Assembly: GCA_902767195.1 (NCBI GenBank)
Contig: CACXGS010000130.1
Location: 1-7,949 of the forward strand
DNA: 7,949 bases
Direction of reading: 5' to 3'
DNA from: an uncultured Lachnospiraceae bacterium
Lineage (GTDB): Bacteria > Bacillota_A > Clostridia > Lachnospirales > Lachnospiraceae
Of this stretch, positions 1-6,900 are shown one piece after another. The notes beneath the pieces are model-generated. The model ran no database searches. It was not told the origin of the DNA and was given only the letters and a program-made list of their open reading frames with translations. The position numbers were made by a program, and so were the translations under genes. Position 1 is the stretch's first letter, and each line of letters opens with the position of its first letter.

Positions 1-24
1 AATATATAGAAAAGGAAGAAAACG

Positions 25-1515
25 ATGAAAGAGATGGTATACAGAAGTACAAGAGATCACAGTGAAACTGCAACGGCATCCCAGGCTATTCTGAAAGGTC
101 TTGCCCGGGAAGGAGGACTCTTTGTGCCGGATGAGATTCCTGCTCTGGATATCCCCTTAGCCGACATGACCGGGATGGATTACCGGGAGATCGCTTTTGA
201 AGTGATGAAACGATTTTTGACGGACTTTACCGAGGAGGAGCTGAAACACTGTATCAGCAGCGCTTATGATGATAAGTTTGATACACCCTCCGTAGCTGAG
301 CTGGTCAGGAAGTCGGACGCCTCCTATCTGGAGCTCTTCCACGGGGCGACGATTGCTTTTAAAGATATGGCCCTGTCCATCCTGCCTTACCTGCTGACCA
401 CCAGCGCCAGAAAGAACCAGGTAACCGATGAGATCGTGATCCTGACGGCTACCAGCGGGGATACGGGAAAGGCAGCCCTGGCCGGATTTGCGGATGTGCC
501 GGGAACCAGGATCATCGTATTCTATCCCAAACACGGTGTGAGCCCGATCCAGGAGAAGCAGATGGTGACGCAGCGGGGAGATAATACCTATGTGATCGGG
601 ATACTGGGGAATTTCGACGATGCCCAGACAGGAGTCAAGAAAATGTTCTCGGATCCGGATCTGGAAAAGGAGATGAAGGAAGCAGGCTTCCGTTTCTCCT
701 CCGCCAATTCCATTAATATCGGAAGGCTGGTTCCTCAGGTGGTCTACTATGTGTACAGCTACGTGACTCTCCTGGCAAGAGGCGAGATCCGCGATGGTGA
801 GCCGGTGAATTTTGTGGTTCCCACCGGTAATTTCGGAAATATTCTTGCGGCTTATTATGCGAAGGAGATGGGGATTCCGGTAGGGAAGCTGATCTGTGCT
901 TCCAATGAGAACAAGGTGCTGTTTGATTTCTTCCGGAGTGGATGTTATGACCGTAACAGAGAGTTCATCCTCACTTCTTCCCCCTCCATGGATATCCTCA
1001 TTTCCAGTAATCTGGAGCGGCTGATCTATCAGACGGCAGGTTACGATGCAAAGAAGAACAGGGATCTTATGCAGTCTCTGCTGGAAACCGGGAAATATCA
1101 GATTACCGATTCCATGAAGGAAGCCATGGACTGCTTCTATGGGAATTATGGCGATGAAAACGACACTGCTGCTGCTATCCGGAGGGTCTATGAGACGGAC
1201 GGATATATTATTGACACCCACACGGCAGTAGCCTCTGCTGTCTATCAGAAATACCTGGCTGAGACCGGGGACCGGACCAAGGCGGTCATTGCCTCCACAG
1301 CCAGTCCATACAAGTTTACCAGGGCGGTCATGAAAGCCATCGATCCTGCTTTCGATGACAGGACTGATTTTGAACTGGTGGATGAATTGTGCAGGCTTTC
1401 CGGTGTTCCGGTACCACAGGCCATAGAGGATATCCGCTCCGCTCCCGTTCTTCATGACACAGTATGTGCCACAGAGGATATGTGCGGGGAAGTTAGAAAG
1501 ATTTTGGGAGTATGA
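25..1515 (+). CDS. thrC: Threonine synthase (PLP-dependent)
   Basis: This cytoplasmic enzyme converts O-phospho-L-homoserine and water to L-threonine and phosphate, the last step of threonine biosynthesis. The 496-residue product opens with a typical threonine synthase N-terminal region (YRSTRD, then GLAREGGLFVPDEIP). The PLP-binding lysine is K113 in AFKDMA (residues 111-116). The cofactor phosphate and substrate loop is TATSGDTGKAA (141-151). The conserved SANSINIGRLVPQ block sits near residues 226-238, and the second glycine-rich motif PTGNFGN is at 266-272. Length matches the roughly 490-500 residue bacterial form. The ATG at 25 is chosen because AAAGGAAG (11-18) lies 6 nt upstream; an in-frame ATG at 34 (MVYRSTRD) would also fit the family but sits 15 nt from that site. 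The stop is 2 nt before the preferred glf start, which suggests co-transcription. Its promoter lies outside the window. Identity is very secure; only the start is slightly open. Confidence 0.96.
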   Translation: MKEMVYRSTRDHSETATASQAILKGLAREGGLFVPDEIPALDIPLADMTGMDYREIAFEVMKRFLTDFTEEELKHCISSAYDDKFDTPSVAELVRKSDASYLELFHGATIAFKDMALSILPYLLTTSARKNQVTDEIVILTATSGDTGKAALAGFADVPGTRIIVFYPKHGVSPIQEKQMVTQRGDNTYVIGILGNFDDAQTGVKKMFSDPDLEKEMKEAGFRFSSANSINIGRLVPQVVYYVYSYVTLLARGEIRDGEPVNFVVPTGNFGNILAAYYAKEMGIPVGKLICASNENKVLFDFFRSGCYDRNREFILTSSPSMDILISSNLERLIYQTAGYDAKKNRDLMQSLLETGKYQITDSMKEAMDCFYGNYGDENDTAAAIRRVYETDGYIIDTHTAVASAVYQKYLAETGDRTKAVIASTASPYKFTRAVMKAIDPAFDDRTDFELVDELCRLSGVPVPQAIEDIRSAPVLHDTVCATEDMCGEVRKILGV

Positions 1516-1520
1516 TTATG
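1506..1520 (+). promoter_or_regulatory. Ribosome binding site deciding the glf start
   Basis: GGGAG (1506-1510) lies inside the last codons of thrC. It is only 1 nt from the ATG at 1512, which overlaps the thrC stop as ATGA, but 7 nt from the ATG at 1518. The spacing favours 1518. Translation of glf is probably coupled to termination on thrC in either case. Confidence 0.6.
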
Positions 1521-2621
1521 AAACATTATGATTATCTGATTGTGGGAGCCGGCCTTTTCGGTGCCGTGTTCGCCTGCGAAATGACCCGGAAAGGGTATTC
1601 CTGCCTGGTGATCGACAAGAGAGATCACATCGGCGGCAATATTTATACAGAGGATATTGAGGGAGTGGAAGTCCATCGTTACGGGGCACATATTTTCCAT
1701 ACCTCCGACCGGGAAGTCTGGGAATACATGAACCGTTTTACCGAGTTCAACCACTATGTGAATTCTCCTGTGGCCATCTACAAAGATGAGCTTTATAACC
1801 TTCCTTTTAATATGAATACTTTCAGTAAGCTCTGGGGGATCCGCACTCCGAAAGAGGCGAAAGAGATTATCGATGCCCAGATCAGAGAATACGGTACCAA
1901 AAACCCCTCCAACCTGGAGGAGCAGGCCATTTCTCTGGTGGGAAAGGATGTCTATGAGAAGCTGATCAAAGGCTATACAGAGAAGCAGTGGGGCAGGGAC
2001 TGTAAAGACCTTCCGGCCTTTATTATCAGGAGACTGCCTCTGAGATTCCGCTTTGACAACAATTACTTTAACGATCCATGGCAGGGAATTCCCATCGGCG
2101 GCTATACCAGGATCATTGCCGCCATGCTGGAAGGAAGCGACGTCCTCCTGGAGACGGATTATTTTGACTTCCGTAAAGATTACCCGGATCTGGCCGAAGT
2201 CACGGTATATACCGGACCTCTGGATGCATATTTTGACTATCGGCTGGGAGTGCTCGGATACCGGTCCCTGCGTTTTGAGACGGAAGTCCTTCCGGAGGAG
2301 AATGTCCAGGGCAATGCCGTGGTGAATTACACAGAGAGGGAAGTACCCTATACCAGGATTATTGAGCATAAACATTTCCAGTTCGGCACCCAGCCCTCCA
2401 CTGTGATTAGCAGGGAATATCCCCAGGAGTGGAAGCCCGGCATGGAACCCTACTACCCCATCAACGACAGGGAGAATGAAGAGCTGGCGGCCCGCTACCG
2501 GGAACTGGCAGACCGGGAGGAGAATGTGATCTTCGGGGGACGTCTGGGAACCTACCGCTATTATGATATGGATAAAGTGGTCCGGGCAGCCCTTGATGCT
2601 GTAAAAGAAATTTGCCCTTGA
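1518..2621 (+). CDS. glf: UDP-galactopyranose mutase
   Basis: This flavoenzyme interconverts UDP-galactopyranose and UDP-galactofuranose, using reduced FAD as a nucleophile. It supplies the donor for galactofuranose in surface or secreted glycans. From the start at 1518 the protein is 367 residues, the usual length for bacterial Glf. An N-terminal FAD-binding Rossmann motif (DYLIVGAGLFGA) starts near residue 4, followed by VIDKRDHIGGN and the signature HRYGAHIFHT. The substrate region holds EKQWGRD with W158, then DNNYFNDPWQGIPIGGY. R280 in YTRIIEH aligns with the diphosphate-binding arginine known in family members. The pairs EPYYPIND and GTYRYYDMD near residues 310 and 345 contain the tyrosines that contact the substrate phosphates. 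No signal peptide or membrane segment is seen. It follows thrC by 2 nt, and its stop codon lies within the -35 box of the rpoD promoter. There are no glycosyltransferase or sugar-export genes beside it here, which is unusual for this family. An alternative start at 1512 would add two residues. Confidence 0.96.
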   Translation: MKHYDYLIVGAGLFGAVFACEMTRKGYSCLVIDKRDHIGGNIYTEDIEGVEVHRYGAHIFHTSDREVWEYMNRFTEFNHYVNSPVAIYKDELYNLPFNMNTFSKLWGIRTPKEAKEIIDAQIREYGTKNPSNLEEQAISLVGKDVYEKLIKGYTEKQWGRDCKDLPAFIIRRLPLRFRFDNNYFNDPWQGIPIGGYTRIIAAMLEGSDVLLETDYFDFRKDYPDLAEVTVYTGPLDAYFDYRLGVLGYRSLRFETEVLPEENVQGNAVVNYTEREVPYTRIIEHKHFQFGTQPSTVISREYPQEWKPGMEPYYPINDRENEELAARYRELADREENVIFGGRLGTYRYYDMDKVVRAALDAVKEICP

Positions 2622-2647
2622 CAGCCCTTGTCCTGCTGTAGTAGAAT
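2618..2647 (+). promoter_or_regulatory. Housekeeping (sigma-70/SigA type) promoter for rpoD
   Basis: A perfect -35 hexamer TTGACA (2618-2623) is followed by an 18-nt spacer and a -10 hexamer TAGAAT (2642-2647) that matches TATAAT at five of six positions. The -35 box overlaps the TGA stop of glf (2619-2621). Transcription would start near 2653-2656, giving a leader of about 65 nt before the rpoD ATG. A second -10-like hexamer, TACAAT (2661-2666), has no convincing -35 partner. If the main promoter is used, rpoD is read by the same sigma factor it encodes. No terminator is seen between glf and this promoter, so read-through from thrC-glf may also contribute. Confidence 0.72.
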
Positions 2648-2667
2648 AGTCAGGATGCTTTACAATG

Positions 2668-2681
2668 AGGACAACTGTCCT
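2668..2681 (+). repeat. Short palindrome in the presumed rpoD leader
   Basis: AGGACA and TGTCCT form an inverted repeat of two 6-nt arms separated by the dinucleotide AC. It lies about 14 nt after the predicted transcription start and 37 nt before the rpoD ATG. It could be a DNA operator or chance; the 2-nt loop is too tight for a full RNA hairpin, so any stem would open by a pair or more. It does not match a regulator site I recognise. Confidence 0.3.
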
Positions 2682-2704
2682 GTCGTGACTCATTTGGTAG
2701 TTGG

Positions 2705-2718
2705 AAAAGGAGGGCACT
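2705..2718 (+). promoter_or_regulatory. Strong ribosome binding site for rpoD
   Basis: AAAAGGAGGG (2705-2714) contains a full AGGAGG (2708-2713) placed 5 nt before the ATG at 2719. This fixes the start there. The in-frame TTG at 2701 would place the ribosome binding site inside the coding region and is not preferred. Confidence 0.85.
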
Positions 2719-3909
2719 ATGGAACAGACAGCTTCTACAGAGAACAAGGATATGATGGAAAAGGACATGATTGAGATTGATGAGAAAGAATTGCCGGAGT
2801 ATGGTAATCTGGACCAGTCGCGGATCGAGTTCACTCAGATCATGGAGAAACTGCTGAAGCAGGCTCATGCCAATAAGAATGTTCTTGAGTACAAGGATAT
2901 TAATGATGCCTTTGCGAATTCTGAACTATCTGCAGAGAAGTTCGAGTGGATTCTTGACTATTTCGAGAAACAGGGCGTAGAGCTTCTCAATACCAATGAC
3001 GAGGATGCCGATGAAGATTTCATCGATGACGACGATGAGGAAGTAAGGGTCATCGACGATACGGATATCCTGGAGGGCGTCAGCCTGGAGGATCCGGTGC
3101 GTATGTATTTAAAGGAGATCGGTAATATCCCCCTGCTTACTGTGGAGGAGGAAGTCTTCCTGGCCCAGCGTATCGAGAAGGGTGATGAACAGGCCAGACA
3201 GCAGCTGATCGAAGCCAATCTCCGTCTTGTTGTCAGTATTGCCAAGAAATATGTCGGCCGCGGAATGTCTTTCCTTGATCTGATTCAGGAAGGAAACATG
3301 GGCCTGATGAAGGCCGTGGAGAAGTTTGACTATAAGAAGGGCAACAAGTTCTCAACCTATTCCACATGGTGGATCCGTCAGGCGATCACAAGAGGTATCG
3401 CTGACACGGCCAAGACGATCCGTGTCCCGGTACACATGGTGGAGACCATTAATAAGACCTTAAGGACATCCCGTATGCTTCTTCAGGAACTGGGACGGGA
3501 GCCTACCAATGAGGAGATCGCCGAGAGGATGGGAATGTCGGTGGCCAAGATTGATGAGATTTTGAAGACTTCAAGAGATCCGGTTTCTCTGGATTCCCCC
3601 ATCGGTGAGGAAGAAGACAGTCAGCTGGGAGATTTTATCAAGGATGAGTCGTCCTTATCTCCCATGGATTCCGCTTCGTTTTCCATGTTGAAGGAGGAGC
3701 TGGATACAGCGATGGATTCGCTGACAGACAGAGAGAGAAAGGTCATTCGACTCCGCTTCGGCCTGGATGACGGAAAGACCAGAACTCTGGAGGAAGTCGG
3801 AAGAGAGTTCGACGTAACGAGAGAGCGTATCCGGCAGATCGAGGCCAAAGCTCTGCGTAAGCTGAGACATCCCAGCAGGAGCAGGAAGCTGAAGGATTTC
3901 CTGGATTAG
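2719..3909 (+). CDS. rpoD: RNA polymerase primary sigma factor RpoD/SigA
   Basis: This is the housekeeping sigma factor that directs RNA polymerase to promoters with TTGACA and TATAAT elements. The 396-residue protein has a region 1.1-like helical segment at about 38-90, then a very acidic linker (about 93-116, including a run of four Asp at 103-106). Region 1.2 begins at [11 protein letters not shown] (125-135). Region 2 runs from about 166 to 240, with the -10 recognition and melting helix [15 protein letters not shown] at 212-226. Region 3 is about 235-310 and includes the 3.2 finger [15 protein letters not shown]. Region 4 spans about 316-396, with the helix-turn-helix [20 protein letters not shown] that reads the -35 box. 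Length fits Firmicute SigA, and the large insert between regions 1.2 and 2 of proteobacterial RpoD is absent. Presence of region 1.1 and the complete region 2-4 core argue for the essential primary sigma rather than a group 2 or sporulation sigma. It has its own promoter, and dnaG, its usual upstream neighbour in Firmicutes, is not next to it. Confidence 0.96.
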   Translation: MEQTASTENKDMMEKDMIEIDEKELPEYGNLDQSRIEFTQIMEKLLKQAHANKNVLEYKDINDAFANSELSAEKFEWILDYFEKQGVELLNTNDEDADEDFIDDDDEEVRVIDDTDILEGVSLEDPVRMYLKEIGNIPLLTVEEEVFLAQRIEKGDEQARQQLIEANLRLVVSIAKKYVGRGMSFLDLIQEGNMGLMKAVEKFDYKKGNKFSTYSTWWIRQAITRGIADTAKTIRVPVHMVETINKTLRTSRMLLQELGREPTNEEIAERMGMSVAKIDEILKTSRDPVSLDSPIGEEEDSQLGDFIKDESSLSPMDSASFSMLKEELDTAMDSLTDRERKVIRLRFGLDDGKTRTLEEVGREFDVTRERIRQIEAKALRKLRHPSRSRKLKDFLD

Positions 3910-3928
3910 AAGAAGATACTTATTATAG

Positions 3929-3957
3929 CGGGAAGCAATGGAGGTTGCTTCCCGTTT
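3929..3957 (+). terminator. Hairpin after rpoD, probable weak or partial terminator
   Basis: Arms CGGGAAGCAA (3929-3938) and TTGCTTCCCG (3945-3954) form a perfect 10-bp stem around the 6-nt loop TGGAGG. It starts 19 nt after the rpoD stop and is followed by only TTT, then GCT, so the T-tract is poor. The stem is strong and well placed for an intrinsic terminator, but the short T-run suggests incomplete termination, with read-through into polC, or a role in protecting the rpoD mRNA 3' end. Confidence 0.55.
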
Positions 3958-3977
3958 GCTAACTCTAGATTATTGAC

Positions 3978-3993
3978 AGGGAGTGATAGAGTG
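3978..3993 (+). promoter_or_regulatory. Ribosome binding site and GTG start of polC
   Basis: AGGGAG (3978-3983) sits 7 nt before the GTG at 3991. An in-frame TTG at 3973 lies upstream of this site and would have no site of its own, so GTG is preferred. No good promoter is seen between the hairpin and this start. Confidence 0.7.
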
Positions 3994-6900
3994 GACGGAA
4001 GACCATTTGCAGAAGTATTCCCGGATTATAAGATTCCGGATCACCAGAGATATATTCTGGACCAGGTGATGGTGAAGAAGATTGTCATGCACGAACGTTC
4101 GGATAAGGTGATCATTTATATAACAGGGGACCGGGTTATCGGCAGAAGACAACTGAACCGGATTGCCTATGAGCTGAAGAAGGTTCTGTTCGGTATGCAG
4201 AGAGTCTTTGTACAGATTGAGGATTCCTACCGGCTTCCTTCTTCCTATGACCTGACCAGTCTGACCAGAGATTACTGGGACAGCATCCTCTACGAAGTCA
4301 AGCAGATTGGAAGGATTGAGTACAGCATCCTTCAGAGCGCAGAGTGGGGATTTGATGAAAACATTCTCACCCTTCTTCTGGAGGACAGCTTTATTGCAAG
4401 AGATAAGGCCGGACGTCTGAAGGAATATTTTGAAGAAATGTTCCCGCGTCGTTTTGGCAGAGAGATCCAGGTGGGATTTGATTTTAACGATGAGGCCAAG
4501 AAAGCCTTCTATCGCGCAAGGAATCATAAGCTCAAGATGGAAGTCCAGTCCGTCATGGACCACCTTGATCAGAATGCGAATTCATCCTCACAGGATGAGG
4601 AGGGGAAAAAAGAGGCTGCTTCCGGAGGAAAGAGTAAGGGATTCTGGGGTAATTTCTATGAGGAGAGAGCCAGACAGAAGGCCTTCAAGAGGAGCAGCAG
4701 GGATCCGGAAGTGATCTACGGCAGGGACTGCGAGGGAGAGGTCACACCGATCTCGGATCTGATTGATGAGATCGGGACCGTTGTGGTGAGAGGGAAGATT
4801 ATTTTCCTTGAGACAAGAGAGATTCGGGGAGACCGGTCGATCATCACTTTTCACATCACTGATTTTACCGATACCATTGCCGGAAAGATCTTTCTGAAAA
4901 ATGATCAGCTCTTTGATTTTCTGAATGCCTTTGAGAAGGGACGTTTTTATAAAGTAAAAGGAAGTCCGCTTTTCGATAACTATACCCATGACCTGACCCT
5001 GTCCTCCATCAGCGGGATCAAGCCGGTGCCTGATTTCACGGAAAAAAGGATGGATAAAAGTCTGGATAAGAGAGTGGAACTCCATCTTCATACAGTCATG
5101 AGTGATATGGACAGTGTGGTGGATATCGGACAGGCCATAAGGACCGCAAAAGCCTGGGGCCATAAGGCAATGGCTATCACGGATCACGGTGTTCTTCAGG
5201 CTTTTCCGGTGGCCAATCACTGTATTAAGAAAGATGATCCCTTCAAGATCATTTACGGAGTGGAGGGATATTTTGTTAACGACAGAAGGAAGCTTGTAGA
5301 GCGGGCCGGTGACCAGACCCTGGATGACGATTTTGTTGTCTTCGACCTGGAGACTACCGGTTTCAGTCCGACAAAGGACCAGATCATTGAGATCGGGGCT
5401 GTGAAGATTTCCGGAGGAAAGGTTCTTGACCATTACAGTGTTTTTGTGAATCCCGAAAGGAGCATTCCTGTGCGGATCACGGAGCTTACCTCCATTGATG
5501 ACAGCATGGTGGCGGATGCGGATCCTGTCGGGAAGGTCCTGCCCGAGTTCCTTGAATTTTGCCGGGGATGCAGTCTGGTAGCCCACAATGCTGATTTCGA
5601 TGTGGGATTTATCGAGAAAAAAGCGGAGAATCTGGGGCTGGAATGTTCCTTTACCGTCCTGGACACCGTACAGATTGCCAGGATGCTCCTGACGGATCTG
5701 CACTCTTTTAAACTGAATTCCCTGTGCAAATATTTCAAGATTCACCAGGAGCACCATCACCGTGCCGTGGATGATGCCAGGGTTACGGCGGAGGTCTTTT
5801 TAAAACTGGCCGGCCTGATGAAAAAACAGGGAATCCATACCCTGAAGGAGATGAATGAGAAAGGCGGGGCGTCGCCGGAGCTGATCCGGAAGATGCCAAC
5901 CTGGCACGGGATCATCCTGGTTAAGAATGATGTGGGAAGGGTGAACCTGAACCGCCTGGTTTCCGCTTCTCATCTTGAATATTATAACCGGCGTCCCCGG
6001 ATTCCCGAGAGTCTGATCGAGAAGTACCGGGAGGGTCTTTTACTGGGTTCTGCCTGTGAAGCAGGGGAGCTCTTCCAGGCCGTGGTCCGGGGCAAGAGTG
6101 ATGAGGAACTGGCGGATCTGGTGAATTTCTATGATTATCTGGAGATTCAGCCCATCGGAAACAATGCTTTCATGCTGGAGAGCGATCACTATGATGCGGC
6201 CACGAAAGAAGATTTAAGAGACTACAATCGCAGGATCGTTGAGCTGGGTGAGCGTTTCGGCAAGCCTGTAGTGGCCACCTGTGACGTTCATTTTATGAAT
6301 CCGGAGGACGAGATGTACCGGAGGATCCTGATGGCCGGCAAAGGCTTCAAGGATGCAGACCGGCAGGCTCCCCTCTATTTCCACACAACCGAGGAAATGC
6401 TCCGGGAGTTCTCCTATCTGGGGGAGGCCAAAGCCCGGGAAGTGGTTATTACCAATACCAATAAGATTGCCGATATGATTGAGAAGATTTCCCCGGTCCA
6501 CCCGGACAAATGCCCGCCAGTCATCGAAAAGTCCGATGAAACCCTGACCAGGATCTGCTATGACAAGGCCCATGAGATCTACGGGCCGGACCTTCCGGAG
6601 ATTGTCGAAGAGCGGCTGCAGAGGGAGCTGAACTCCATCATAAGCAACGGTTTTGCCGTAATGTATATTATTGCCCAGAAGCTGGTATGGGATTCCAATG
6701 ACCACGGATATCTGGTAGGATCCCGGGGATCCGTGGGTTCTTCCTTCGTGGCTACCATGTCCGGTATCACGGAAGTCAACCCCCTGAAGGCTCATTACAT
6801 TTGTCCCCATTGTCATTTTACGGATTTTGATTCGGAGATGGTAAAGCCCTATCAGATGAAGGGTATGTCCGGCTGCGATATGCCTGACCGGGAGTGCCCC

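Noticed and set aside
157..1455. A long open frame of 432 codons on the minus strand across thrC.
   Set aside because: It lies wholly opposite a clear threonine synthase gene, shows no recognisable family, and is a by-product of the codon use of the real gene.
2053..2325. A 90-codon plus-strand frame within glf.
   Set aside because: It is in another frame inside a conserved enzyme gene and encodes nothing recognisable.
2701..2718. An earlier TTG start for rpoD that would add six residues.
   Set aside because: The AGGAGG site at 2708-2713 lies inside that extension and is ideally spaced for the ATG at 2719.
1452..2834. A 460-codon minus-strand open frame spanning glf and the rpoD promoter region.
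   Set aside because: It is unusually long but overlaps glf, the intergenic promoter and the rpoD start, has low-complexity hydrophobic sequence with no recognisable domain, and no ribosome binding site case can be made over the conserved plus-strand genes.
3921..3926. TATTAT as a possible -10 box for polC, just before the hairpin.
   Set aside because: The matching -35 position reads TTCCTG, a poor fit, and transcription would start inside the hairpin stem.
3973..3978. A perfect TTGACA just upstream of polC, as a possible -35 box.
   Set aside because: At 16-18 nt downstream there is no -10-like hexamer, and that region is already polC coding sequence.
4588..5760. A 390-codon minus-strand open frame, and a similar 375-codon one at 6214-7341, opposite polC.
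   Set aside because: Both are fully covered by the uninterrupted polC frame, whose catalytic motifs are intact; they look like shadow frames.
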